The notes beneath the pieces were generated by a model, which was not told the origin of the DNA, searched no databases, and saw only the letters and a list, made by a program, of their open reading frames with translations. A DNA stretch of 64,000 nucleotides from Pandoraea oxalativorans (GTDB lineage: Bacteria; Pseudomonadota; Gammaproteobacteria; Burkholderiales; Burkholderiaceae): positions 3,410,001 through 3,474,000 of the forward strand of contig NZ_CP011253.3 in NCBI RefSeq assembly GCF_000972785.3, given 5' to 3'. Positions 1 to 8,777 of this stretch are shown piece after piece. The translations under genes were made by a program, and so were the position numbers. Positions within the stretch are counted from its first letter, which is position 1. Each line of letters begins with the position of its first letter.

Positions 1-1741
1 CGAAGTGCGAGTGACTTTACAAACGTCCATTTTCAACGAGGCGGCGATAGTGCTCGCCCAACGCTGTGAGCTTGCACGCCTTGCTTTGCATCGCGGCATG
101 CCACATATGGGGGGCATCTACCGGCACGACCAGGTTCAGGCGGTTATAGCGTTGCAGGACCGCAAATTCCCGCGTGTGTTCGGGAATCGGCTCTGGCATC
201 CCTGGATCTCGACCTTTTAGTTCAGGCTCGTACGTCGGATCCAATGCAAACTCGTGCCCCGACTGCGGGAAAAACTCTGCTATTCGGCGCAGTTCCTCAA
301 GAGCAATCGGAGGAGACACTTTTCTCAAGGATACAAACTGGCGCACGTTGGTCTTGAAAATCGGGCGTTGTTCCCAAGCCCCCAACGATTGATCAACGTG
401 CGCGTAAATACTGCCGGGCGTAATGTCACCAGTGAGATTCGCCGCTCCGCCATGAAGTGCGTCTACGAGCAAGGTCGTAAATACCCCTCTGCCGTTCACT
501 TCAGTGGCATATTGGTCCGCACTCGACGCTGTGAGGATGCTCAACCCCTCCGATAGACTCGCATGGTTTCCTGCTACTGGAGGCGTGCCCGCGATCCCAG
601 AATGACAACTGTCAAGAATAATAATTCTATTGCGAGCACGCGATTCGTTTGCCATGATCAGCACGTCGGAAAGCGATAGACCTTCGTCGCCACGCCGAGC
701 GTCACTCGCTAGCAGGTATCCCCCTGTCGCCTCAATATGACCGTGTCCTGCGAAGTAGAACAGGGCGATATCCGACTGCGCAGAAAATAATTCCTTGACT
801 CGATCTTTGAGGAAGCCGCGCTCCACTACATCACTCGGCCCGGTACCGGTAAACATATGGTTCATCGCGCAATAGCGTGGAGGGATTTGACAAGTTTTCG
901 TACTCTTGATGGCAGGAATTTGCCATCAGGAGTGCGTGGAGATGCTGGATCGCAAGCTGCTGGAGTCGCTGGGAGGCTGGCAGGGCTATGCCGTCGAACG
1001 CGTGGAGTGGCCCGAGGGCACAGGGCGCACGCTGTCGATCTATTTGAAGCCAACCGCCAAGGTGATGCTGTGCGAGCAGTGCGGCGCACGATGTCGCCAG
1101 GTCCAAGAGACCACGGTGCGCCGGGTGCGAGATCTGCCGTTATTTGAGTACCGGGTTGTTCTTCATGTTCCACGCCGGCGCTTGTTGTGTGAGCAATGCG
1201 GTGGCCCGCGCCTGGAGCGGCTTACTTGGCTGGGTCGCTACCAGCGGGTGACGGATCGGCTTGCGGCGGCCTGCAGCCAATTGCTGCAATCGAGCAACGT
1301 GCAGGCGGTGGCGAGGTTCTTCGAGCTGGGTTGGCATACCGTCAAGACGCTGGACAAGGCCCGGCTCCGAGCGTCAGTGCGCGAACCGGATTGGTCCAGG
1401 ATCGAGTATTTAGCGATGGACGAGTTCGCCCTGCATAAAGGGCATCGGTACGCGACGGTAGTCGTCGATCCGATCAGCAGGCAGGTGCTGTGGATCGGCC
1501 CAGGACGCTCACGCGAGACGGCTCGGGCGTTCTTCGAGCAATTGCCGCGTGGGGTCGCCCAACGCATCAAGGCCGTAGCCATCGACATGACTACGGCCTA
1601 CGAGTTAGAAATCCAGGCCCACTGCCCACGGGCGGAGATCGTCTATGACTTGTTCCATGTCGTGGCCAAGTACGGACGAGAGGTCATTGATCGGGTGCGC
1701 GTGGATCAGGCCAACCAACTGCGCCAGGACCGTCCCGCGCG

Positions 1742-3172
1742 GAGTTAAAGTCAAATCTGGTGTACGGGGCGTGAGCAAGATTAGGCGGCCAGGGGCTGCT
1801 GAGCCGGTGTGCTGTCGGTCACCGGCTCTCCATCCTTGAACGTCATCCCGTCAAGCATCGTCGCGGTCTTTTCGGGGGCGCGGATGCGCCGCCACGAGTC
1901 TTCGGCCGACTCGATCAGCTTGAATGCCAGGCCGAGGAACGTCGCGCGCGAGACGCAGTTACGCGTGCGCTTGGTGCGGTGACGCACCGTCGCGAAGGTC
2001 GATTCAATCGGATTCGTCGTGCGCAGATGCTGCCAGTGTTCGGCCGGGAAATCGTAAAATGCCAGCAGCTCGTCGCGATCTTGCGTCAGCTTTTCGACCA
2101 CCTTCGGATACTTTGCCGAGTGGGTATCAACGAAGTGATTGAAGGCAACCAGCGCTTCGGCACGCGTGGCGGCCATCCAAATGTCCTGCATCGCCTTTTT
2201 GGCGCGGGCCTGCTGCGATTTCGGCAGCGCGTTGAGCACGTTGCCCATCTTGTGGAACCAGCAGCGCTGATGCTTGGTCTGCGGGAACACTTCTTCCATC
2301 GCTGCCCAGAATCCCATCGCACCATCTCCGCAAGCCAGCAGCGGCCCTGACTGCAGACCGCGCTTTTTCAGATCGAGCAGCAGTTCGGCCCACGACGCCT
2401 TCGATTCCCGATACCCGTCACTGATCGCCACACGCTCTTTCGTTCCGTCCGGTTTGACACCAATGATCACCAACAGGCACTGGCCGTCGGAATCGTCGCT
2501 GCGCACGCCGGTGTGAATGCCGTCAGCCCACCAGTACACCCAGCGCGCCAACGACAACTCACGCTGATTCCACTGAGCATGCTCATCGGCCCATTGCGCC
2601 TTCAGACGACTCACCACATTTGGCGACAGGCCGCTGACCTGGCCGCCCAGCATGATGCCCATGGCTTCGCTCATGTCGCCCGTCGAGATGCCTCGCAGGT
2701 ACAGCCACGGTAGTGCGGCCGACACGCGTGCGGATTTGCGAACGTACGGCGGCACGACCGCCGAATTGAAGCGGATGCCCGAACCCGAGCGATCACGCAC
2801 CTTCGGTACCCGAACCGGCACCGGACCGATGGCCGTGACGACTTCGCGCTCTGGTAGGTAGCCGTTGCGCACCACGGCACGCCGACCGTCGATCGACCTC
2901 ACGTTGCTGTACTGTTCAAGCATGCTCGCCAGTTCCGCTTCGACTGCCTGCTCGATGATCTGCCGCGCGCCTTGCTGGATCAGTTCATCGAGCGCGCTCT
3001 TCGTTTGTGCTTTTCTGCCGTTCGTTTCTTTCATAATCTTCTTCATGGTGGTCGGGGCCGGCTCGCGCCGGCTTTGCTCGGTGTGCCTTCGACAAGCAAC
3101 ATTCTCAGCTAAACCGCCACCGCCTTCTCATATTTCCCAAAGCACCCCGTACACCAGATTCGACAATAGCTC
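1742..3172 (-). mobile_element. IS256-family insertion sequence nested in the ISL3 element
   Basis: A 9-bp direct repeat TCCCGCGCG flanks it (1733-1741 and 3173-3181). The terminal inverted repeats share ATCTGGTGTACGGGG just inside each end. Size 1431 bp with one transposase gene on the minus strand that looks intact, so this element may still be active. Confidence 0.9.
1781..3046 (-). CDS. IS256-family transposase (mutator type)
   Basis: A 421-residue protein of normal length for IS256/mutator transposases. Visible marks are the first catalytic region YWWADGIHTGVR, the second ALLACGDGAMGFW-like Asp region, the HQRCWFHK motif of the family and the C-terminal Glu in TTNPIESTFATVRHRT. The start could be 3046 or the Met four codons later (3034). 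It reads opposite to the transposase gene it disrupts. No frameshift or stop is seen. Confidence 0.93.
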   Translation of the reverse strand: MKKIMKETNGRKAQTKSALDELIQQGARQIIEQAVEAELASMLEQYSNVRSIDGRRAVVRNGYLPEREVVTAIGPVPVRVPKVRDRSGSGIRFNSAVVPPYVRKSARVSAALPWLYLRGISTGDMSEAMGIMLGGQVSGLSPNVVSRLKAQWADEHAQWNQRELSLARWVYWWADGIHTGVRSDDSDGQCLLVIIGVKPDGTKERVAISDGYRESKASWAELLLDLKKRGLQSGPLLACGDGAMGFWAAMEEVFPQTKHQRCWFHKMGNVLNALPKSQQARAKKAMQDIWMAATRAEALVAFNHFVDTHSAKYPKVVEKLTQDRDELLAFYDFPAEHWQHLRTTNPIESTFATVRHRTKRTRNCVSRATFLGLAFKLIESAEDSWRRIRAPEKTATMLDGMTFKDGEPVTDSTPAQQPLAA

Positions 3173-3763
3173 TCCCGCGCGCCGGGTCATCAAATCGAGC
3201 CGCTGGCTGTTATTGCGCAACCGCGACAAGCTAGACCGGCAGCAGGCCGTCCGGCTCGACGAATTGCTGCAAGCCAACCAGCCGCTGCTGACGGTCTATG
3301 TCCTGAGGGACGAACTCAAGCGGCTCTGGTTCTACCGAAGACCTGCCTGGGCAAAACAAGCCTGGCACCACTGGTGCGAGCAGGCCGAGCAAAGCGGAAT
3401 AGCCCCCTTGAACACCTTCGCTCAGCGTCTGAAAGGCTATCTGCATGGCATCCTGGCCAGATGCCGACATCGTCTAAACACCAGCATCGTTGAGGGCATT
3501 AACAACACTATCAAGGTCATTAAGCGGCGCGCCTACGGCTACCGAGACCAGGAATACTTCTTCCTCAAAATCCGCGCCGCCTTCCCCGGTAATGCTCAAT
3601 GAACCAAACATATTGCAGTCAAAGTTAATCGATCCGTCACCGTGCCTTTCCAGCACCGCCTTGACGGCATGCGCGTCATCAACGCATCCGTACAAGGCAT
3701 TGCTATGCTCGTAATAATTTATTCCGACGATTAGAGCCATGCGCATGGTTACACCTCACCTCG

Positions 3764-4135
3764 TCAAATACCATCGATGAAATTTTTTATGGCATCCCAA
3801 GTCCACTGAACGGTATTGACGCCATCGATCTTGGTGTGATCATCCTTATAGATCCAAATACCCAAGACCTTCTTACCCTCCTCTCGGGCACACGCGATCT
3901 CCCATTTTTGTCCGGTTGACGCCAACGAATTTTTGCTTATCAGAGCAATCACTCCATCTGATCGACGAATTCGAGTACGAACCTTCTCCTTCCATTCAGA
4001 TACGTAAGCTTCCTTGACAGACATGTCGATGTACTCAAATGGCGAATTCGTGTGAAGTGATTGCCCTTTCAAAAAATCACGCTGCCGTTCGTCCTCGATT
4101 GCAAAAGCAACAAAAACCACCTTCTTCCCCGACAT
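3764..4135 (-). CDS. TIR-like (DUF1863/ThsB-type) protein, probable Thoeris signal-producing sensor
   Basis: A 123-residue protein consisting of one TIR-like domain: a first strand KKVVFVAFAIEDE, an interior VIALISKNSLAS strand-loop, and QKWEIACAREEGKKVLGIWI, whose Glu after Trp is at the usual catalytic position of the family. The start at 4135 is chosen because GGAGGT sits 5 bases before it; an upstream in-frame Met at 4150 has no such site. It is directly followed (17 bases) by the caspase-like gene. In Thoeris systems the TIR protein senses phage and converts NAD+ into a cyclic ADP-ribose-type signal that turns on the partner. The gene is intact, but its partner is broken, so it may make a signal with no receiver. 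Function rests on family and context. Confidence 0.8.
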   Translation of the reverse strand: MSGKKVVFVAFAIEDERQRDFLKGQSLHTNSPFEYIDMSVKEAYVSEWKEKVRTRIRRSDGVIALISKNSLASTGQKWEIACAREEGKKVLGIWIYKDDHTKIDGVNTVQWTWDAIKNFIDGI

Positions 4136-4460
4136 ACAACCTCCATACATTATGGTTTGAATTCATAGTCCATTGATCGGCCAGTTCTTCATAACTTTTT
4201 ACTTTGAATCTTTAGACCGACTTCGGATAATCACACAAACGGCCATCATCTTCAATAGCGTGAACATCGAAAAATAAATTGCTTCCAATCCTATCCATGC
4301 CAGATATTTATGCAGGAATCCACCCTTCCGCTGACAAAATTCGCAACCATGTCCAGCCTATAGCTCCCCAAAAAAACACTCAAACGCGCCGATGCCAATC
4401 ACTTTCTCCTATCAACATTAATAAACCGCCGTCAGAGGGAACACCTCGTTCACTTGCGTC
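4136..4460. other. AT-rich leader region upstream of the TIR-caspase operon
   Basis: About 325 bases, clearly richer in A and T than the rest of the window, between the TIR gene and the IS3-family end. No convincing gene is seen. The operon promoter on the minus strand must lie here unless transcription comes from the IS3 element; I cannot point to a clean -35/-10 pair. Confidence 0.5.
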
Positions 4461-4809
4461 TGAATCGCCCCGGCTTTCGAGGAGGCCGGTTGGTTTAAGT
4501 TAACGCAGGCGCTTCAGCAGTATTTCTGAGTTGCCTGTAGTAGTTTGCCTCAGCCTCGGCTGGCGGGATATAGCCCAGCGGTTCCATCAGCCGATGATGG
4601 TTGTACCAGGCTACCCATTCCAGGGTGGCGAGCTCGACGGATTCCTTCGTTTTCCAAGGCGCTCGCCGGTGAATCAGTTCCGTTTTGTATAGACCGTTGA
4701 TCGTTTCCGCCAGGGCGTTGTCATAGCTGTCGCCGCGGCTGCCGACCGATGGCTCAATGCCCGCTTGGGCAAGTCGCTCGGTGTACCGAATGGAAACATA
4801 TTGCGATCC

Positions 4810-6200
4810 CCTGACGCCCTTCTAAAGGTCAAGAGGTAAATTGGGTCTGCGCGATCTGGCGGTAACGTTGCCGGATGGCGTAGAAGACCTCTCGTGCGAT
4901 ATAGCGCTTGAGGCATCGAATCGCTTCAAGCTTTGAGTGGCCCTCGCTGACGCGTTTGGCGACATAGGCTTTTGTGCGATCGTCGGTTCGCAATCGACCG
5001 ATGGCGATAATGTGCAGGGCGCTGTTGGCCGCGCGATCTCCACCGCGATTCAGTCGATGTCGTGTCACCTTGCCAGAAGACGCCGGGACGGGACTCACTC
5101 CACAGAGGGCGGCGAAGCTGGCCTCTGACTGAAGCCGGTCGCTGTTGTCGCCAGCGGTCAGTAGCAGTTGCGAAGCGGACTCATAGCCAATTGAATACCG
5201 GGAGACCAGATCGGGGGCGAGTTCATCGACCAGAGCCGCGATCATGACATCGAGGTCGGCGATCTCGTCGTGCAACTCGAGATACCGACGCCCCAGTGAT
5301 TTTAATGCAATCCGGTTGGCAGAGATCAGGCTCCGATAGTCAGACAGATCGGGACGCCACGCGGCCAATGTTCGAATAAGCTGCATCCGTGTCATCTTGC
5401 GCAGCGATTCGCGTAACTCGTCAGGCGCGCTGATGATGGTACTGTGAATTAGTTGCAATGCAACGCGCCTCGCGGAGATGGCGGTCTTCCGGCAGACTTT
5501 CAGAACGCGCAGCGATTCAATCATGCCGTCGCGTGTCTTGGGCGTGACTGTACGCACACCAGCAAAGGCAGCATGCGCCGCGTTGCAAGCGTCCAGCGTG
5601 TCGTCCTTGCCGCGTTTGCGCCGGTCGCTCCTGTCGGGTGCCGTGACCTCAAGCACCGTTACGTGGGCCAGTTGAAGGTAGCGAAGCAAGCCCGCTCCGT
5701 AGGAGCCGGTGCATTCGACGCCAACCCGGGCAAGCTCTCCGAATGAGCGCATCCAGAGCAGCATCTGTTTGTAGCCATGCCGCGTGGTAGGGAAGCATTC
5801 ACTGCCGAGCAGACGATCGTGTTCGTCAACGACAGCTGCAACATGCACGTCCTTATGGGTATCCACGCCGCCCACAACGTTGCGATATCCAGAAATAGCC
5901 GGTTCTTCTTTCATGAGCCTTGCTCCGGTTGCCGATGAGATTGAGGCGATTTCACCGGCATCGAGTACCTGGACAAGACAGTAAAGCGACAGAGCGTCAG
6001 GCCCTTCTTGAGTCACACGTATCGACGAGGCGAAACCTCGCCGCTCGGCGGTTCCGGACGATCGACAGGTCAGGGGAAAGACACTACGTCGATCGGAATG
6101 TGGGTCAGGTCGCCCGGAACGCTTTACGGCACCAAAAGTCGCCGGACAGCCCTCATTGAAAGCCGCGAGAAGCCCGGAAACATCTGATACCCGTATTCTT
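4810..6200 (-). mobile_element. IS110-family insertion sequence inside IS3 orfB
   Basis: The borders are set by where the orfB reading frame stops and resumes (4809/6201), giving 1391 bp. No target duplication is visible, as usual for IS110. It holds one transposase gene. Exact ends could shift by a few bases. Confidence 0.8.
4829..5914 (-). CDS. IS110-family transposase
   Basis: A 361-residue DEDD transposase. The N-terminal RuvC-like catalytic domain begins VVGGVDTHKDVHVAAVVD and continues with VGVECTGSYGAGLLRYL and KDDTLDACNAAHAAF, which carry the acidic residues of the family. The C-terminal transposase-20 region includes FAALCGVSPVPASSGK. The start at 5914 (MKEEPAIS) is preferred, with GGAG about 8 bases upstream; the frame is open to 6016. 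It appears intact. Confidence 0.9.
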   Translation of the reverse strand: MKEEPAISGYRNVVGGVDTHKDVHVAAVVDEHDRLLGSECFPTTRHGYKQMLLWMRSFGELARVGVECTGSYGAGLLRYLQLAHVTVLEVTAPDRSDRRKRGKDDTLDACNAAHAAFAGVRTVTPKTRDGMIESLRVLKVCRKTAISARRVALQLIHSTIISAPDELRESLRKMTRMQLIRTLAAWRPDLSDYRSLISANRIALKSLGRRYLELHDEIADLDVMIAALVDELAPDLVSRYSIGYESASQLLLTAGDNSDRLQSEASFAALCGVSPVPASSGKVTRHRLNRGGDRAANSALHIIAIGRLRTDDRTKAYVAKRVSEGHSKLEAIRCLKRYIAREVFYAIRQRYRQIAQTQFTS

Positions 6201-6796
6201 ACTGTCGGAGTGATGGATCAGCGTCCCGTCGTCGCCCGGTTGGCGGGCATACAGCGCTTGTTCAAGCGCATCGAGTACGAAGTCGGTGCGCATGGTACGA
6301 CTCACCCGCCAGCCAACGATGCGTCGTGCAAACACGTCGATGACGAACGCCACGTACAGCCAGCCCTGCCACGTCGAAACGTAGGTGAAATCGGAAACCC
6401 AGAGCTGATTCGGCCGGTCGGCTTTGAATTGGCGATTGACCCGGTCCAGCGGGCGAGGTGCCGAGACATCGGGAATCGTTGTGCGAACCCGTTTGCCGCG
6501 CACCGCGCCTTGCAATCCCAGCCGCTGCATCAGTCGCTCGACCGTGCAGCGGGCCACCCGAATTTGCTCCCGGTTCATCTGCCTCCAGACCTTGTCTGCG
6601 CCGTAGACCCGCATGTTGGCGTGCCAGACACGCTGGATTTCCGGGCACAGCACGTCGTCACGCTTGACTCGGGCGCAGCGCTTGGATGGATCGCGAAGCT
6701 GGGCAGCATGGCGCCAGTAACCCGACGGGGCAATCCGCAAAACCTTGCAGATCGACTCGACCCCGAAGGTGTCGCGATGCTGATCGATGAAGGCTT

Positions 6797-7123
6797 TCAG
6801 GACTTGATACGGCGGTCGAGCTCCGCCTGGGCGAAAAACGCGCTGGCCAGTTTGAGAATCTCGTTGGTCTTGCGCAATTCCTTGTTCTCGCGCTCCAGCG
6901 CCTTCAGGCGATCACGCTCGCTCGCGCTCAGGCCGGCACGTTCGCCGTTATCGATCTCGTCGCGCTTGACCCAATCGTTCAGCGTTTGCGGCGTGCAGCC
7001 GATCATCGGCGCAATCGACTCGACCGCCGCCCACAGCGACGGATGCTCGCTACGCTGCTCGCGCACCAGGCGCACTGCGCGCTCCCGGACTTCCGGGGAA
7101 AACTTGCTCGATCTCTTGTTCAT
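6797..7123 (-). CDS. IS3-family transposase OrfA
   Basis: A 108-residue helix-turn-helix protein: the N-terminal HTH begins [18 protein letters not shown], then a leucine-zipper-like coiled coil, [21 protein letters not shown], ends the protein. This is the DNA-binding half of an IS3 transposase. orfB follows in the -1 frame. It is intact, but useless with the split orfB. Confidence 0.92.
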   Translation of the reverse strand: MNKRSSKFSPEVRERAVRLVREQRSEHPSLWAAVESIAPMIGCTPQTLNDWVKRDEIDNGERAGLSASERDRLKALERENKELRKTNEILKLASAFFAQAELDRRIKS

Positions 7124-7151
7124 GGCTCCATTCTCTCAAGAGTTGGAGCCT

Positions 7152-8363
7152 TGTATCTTCGTCTTCGTGATGGTTAGCTACCGTCACATGAGGTGAAGTG
7201 AGCATGTTTGGAGCCTGAAGGCTTGGACCTTGCTGTGGAGATAATGCCCTTCGCCTCGCCCTCACCAGCACAGACACTGAACGGTAGCCAAGGGCGTGGA
7301 CCCTGTATGTACAAGGCAAGTGGGTGAGTTGGTATTGATTCCTCGATTAAGGATCAAATTGATGTTCTACCTCGGTATTGATGTTGCCAAAGCCAAGCTG
7401 GATTGCTGCCTGCTGGACATGACAAACGGCAAGCGTAGTACGAAGGTTGTTGCCAATAGCCGCGCCGGCCTAACCGATCTGTTGGGCTGGTTGGGCAAGA
7501 GACACACCGAGCCGAGCCACGTACATGTCGCGCTCGAAGGTACCGGCGTCTATCACGAGATGGCCGCGTGTGGCCTGCACGATGCCGGGCTCTCCGTGTC
7601 TGTCGTTAATCCTGCGCAGGTGCGTGCTTTTGCGACGGGAATGGGCGTGCGCACGAAGAACGACATGGTAGACAGCCACGTGTTAGCGCGCTTTGCGATG
7701 CACGCACAGCCAATGCGCTGGAGTCCTCCAGCGCCCGAGGCTCGCATACTTCAAGCACTGATGGCGCGCCGTGAAGCGCTTGCACAAGATCTTCAGCGTG
7801 AGCGCAACCGGCATGAGAAAGCGGAAATCACGGCTCCAACGGCGCTAGTCCTGCATTCGATTCTCGAGACGATCGAGTTTTTGGAGCGCCATTTAGCCAG
7901 CCTGCAACGCGAGATCGATGATCACATTGCTGCCCATCCGGGCCTTAAAGCAAACTTGATGCTGCTGCAAAGTATCCCGGCAGTTGGCCCTCAGGTAGGC
8001 CGCACGCTGCTTGCCATCATGCACGCGCGCCACTTCGATTCTGCAGAACAACTTGCGGCGTATCTCGGCCTGGTGCCGGTGCAGAGGCAGTCGGGATCGT
8101 CGATCCAGGGCCCTTCACGTTTATCGAAGGCCGGGCCGCCCAAGGTACGGGCAACTCTCTACATGGCGGCCGTCGTCGCTAAACGCTATAACCCCCACAT
8201 CAAGGCATTGTGTGAACGCTTGGCAGCGCGTGGCAAATCCACCATGTCTATACTCGGCGCTGCAATGCGTAAGCTTGTGCATCTGTGTTTCGGCGTTCTG
8301 AAGACACGACAGCCTTATCGGGCGAACTACGTCGCAATCGCTTGACGGGCAAGACGGTATCTC
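7152..8363 (+). mobile_element. Second IS110-family insertion sequence, in the 5' end of the IS3 element
   Basis: It separates the IS3 leader just before orfA (ending GGCTCC in minus-strand sense) from the IS3 terminal repeat at 8385. About 1.2 kb, one transposase gene, no visible target duplication. It lies only about 22 bases from the IS3 tip. The end positions are approximate. Confidence 0.72.
7362..8345 (+). CDS. IS110-family transposase (second type)
   Basis: A 327-residue DEDD transposase, clearly different from the one at 4829-5914. The catalytic domain is MFYLGIDVAKAKLDCCLLD, then HVALEGTGVYHE and KNDMVDSHVLARF. The C-terminal domain has the helix-hairpin-helix LLQSIPAVGPQVGRTLLA and AAYLGLVPVQRQSGSS. 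The start at 7362 has AAGGAT about 8 bases before it. No break is seen. Confidence 0.92.
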   Translation: MFYLGIDVAKAKLDCCLLDMTNGKRSTKVVANSRAGLTDLLGWLGKRHTEPSHVHVALEGTGVYHEMAACGLHDAGLSVSVVNPAQVRAFATGMGVRTKNDMVDSHVLARFAMHAQPMRWSPPAPEARILQALMARREALAQDLQRERNRHEKAEITAPTALVLHSILETIEFLERHLASLQREIDDHIAAHPGLKANLMLLQSIPAVGPQVGRTLLAIMHARHFDSAEQLAAYLGLVPVQRQSGSSIQGPSRLSKAGPPKVRATLYMAAVVAKRYNPHIKALCERLAARGKSTMSILGAAMRKLVHLCFGVLKTRQPYRANYVAIA

Positions 8364-8427
8364 CACAAAATCCGGGGCGGTTCACTTGAGGCGACACCGC
8401 ATCTCTCGTGTGCGTCGACAAAACTGA

Positions 8428-8448
8428 GGGGACTTCGGTCCCCTTTTT
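8428..8448 (+). terminator. Rho-independent terminator
   Basis: Perfect 6-bp stem GGGGAC/GTCCCC closed by a TTCG tetraloop and followed by five T residues. It reads on the plus strand just past the IS3 end. No gene is seen that it would serve here, so it may be the leftover end of a gene displaced by the island. Confidence 0.85.
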
Positions 8449-8619
8449 CATGCCCGGCACTCTTGGAAAAGGACGTCGCGGCCACCCTCAAACCCCAGCA
8501 GATCCTGCTCCGCAACGCTTTCCCCACCCCCAGTAAACACGCGGATTTCCAGCCGATCACGTCCCGCCGATTTCGAAGCAATCCCTCGCCTAACCCCTTA
8601 CCCCACAACGTTTTCCCAG

Positions 8620-8682
8620 CCAGACTTGAAAACCGGCGAAGGGGTAACCCTTCCGTGAGTTCGAATCTCACCGCCTCCGCCA
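8620..8682 (+). pseudogene. tRNA-Ser 3' fragment (UGA-type), candidate attachment site remnant
   Basis: The sequence matches the 3' two thirds of a serine tRNA: anticodon loop CTTGAAA, a long variable arm CGAAGGGGTAACCCTTCCG, T-arm GTGAG-TTCGAAT-CTCAC, acceptor strand CGCCTCC, discriminator G and encoded CCA. The 5' acceptor strand and D-arm are missing upstream, and the anticodon stem is mispaired (CCAGA against ACCGG). Serine tRNA genes are common integration targets, and the fragment lies exactly where the mobile region gives way to metabolic genes. Confidence 0.82.
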
Positions 8683-8777
8683 ATTTGCTTGTACAACGGC
8701 TCGACCGGCACACGCGTTTCACCCAAACGAAGCAATTCTTGCCGCATTGCGTCAAAGCGCAGCAACGAACGAAGCCA

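Larger units (their letters stand above)
906..3602 (+). pseudogene. ISL3-family transposase, split by an IS256-family element
   Basis: N-terminal part at 906-1741, C-terminal part at 3182-3602; joined across the nested element they read in frame for 418 residues (RQDRPAR joins RVIKSSRW). An N-terminal zinc-finger pattern is visible (MLCEQCGARC, then LLCEQCGG about 35 residues on). The DDE residues are in MDEFALHKGH, AVAIDMTTAY and, in the second fragment, [10 protein letters not shown]. In its present state the first part ends early at RPARS because the inserted DNA supplies a stop, so the element cannot move on its own. Confidence 0.9.
859..3605 (+). mobile_element. ISL3-family insertion sequence, itself interrupted
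   Basis: The element is flanked by an 8-bp direct repeat AAACATAT (851-858 and 3606-3613), the duplication size typical of ISL3. Its ends are inverted repeats starting GGTTCAT: left GGTTCATCGCGCAATAGCG, right end read inward GGTTCATTGAGCATTACCG. Without the nested 1742-3172 element (and one copy of its duplication) it would be about 1.3 kb with one transposase gene. It sits inside the caspase-like gene. Confidence 0.9.
17..3746 (-). pseudogene. Caspase-like protease (probable type IV Thoeris effector), split by nested IS elements
   Basis: Two fragments of one gene: the N-terminal 47 codons at 3606-3746 and the C-terminal 277 codons plus stop at 17-850. Removing the 859-3605 element and one copy of its 8-bp target duplication rejoins them in frame into a 324-residue protein. 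In that protein the caspase fold is clear: N-terminal [10 protein letters not shown] strand, catalytic His83 in FAGHGH and catalytic Cys129 in LDSCHSG (peptidase C14 family), followed by about 150 residues that I do not recognise. The start at 3746 follows a GAGGTGAGG-type ribosome site and lies 17 bases after the stop of the TIR gene, so the two form an operon. Caspase-like proteases paired with TIR proteins are known to be triggered by a TIR-made cyclic nucleotide and to cleave cell proteins. The insertion must inactivate it: the C-terminal piece keeps the dyad but lacks the first strand. Confidence 0.88.
4495..6835 (-). pseudogene. IS3-family transposase OrfB, split by an IS110-family element
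   Basis: The N-terminal part lies at 6201-6835 and the C-terminal part at 4495-4809; together they read LIHHSDS then GSQYVSIRYTER, the normal IS3 sequence. The rve-type DDE core is visible: first Asp in [11 protein letters not shown], second in [12 protein letters not shown], Glu in DNALAETINGLYKTE. The reading frame is -1 relative to the end of orfA, as expected for the programmed frameshift that makes OrfAB in this family. The insertion falls between the second Asp and the Glu, so no active transposase can be made. Confidence 0.87.
4461..8385 (-). mobile_element. IS3-family insertion sequence broken by two IS110-family elements
   Basis: The ends are matching terminal repeats, TGAATCGCCCCGG starting at 4461 and, read inward from 8385, TGAACCGCCCCGG. 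Between them are orfA (6797-7123) and orfB (two pieces). The original element would be about 1.3 kb; the rest is two IS110-type insertions at 4810-6200 and about 7152-8363. I could not see a clear target duplication outside the ends. Confidence 0.8.

Noticed and set aside
4279-4503. A 74-codon plus-strand frame next to the TIR gene
   Set aside because: It runs into the IS3 terminal repeat and has no recognisable features; most likely chance.
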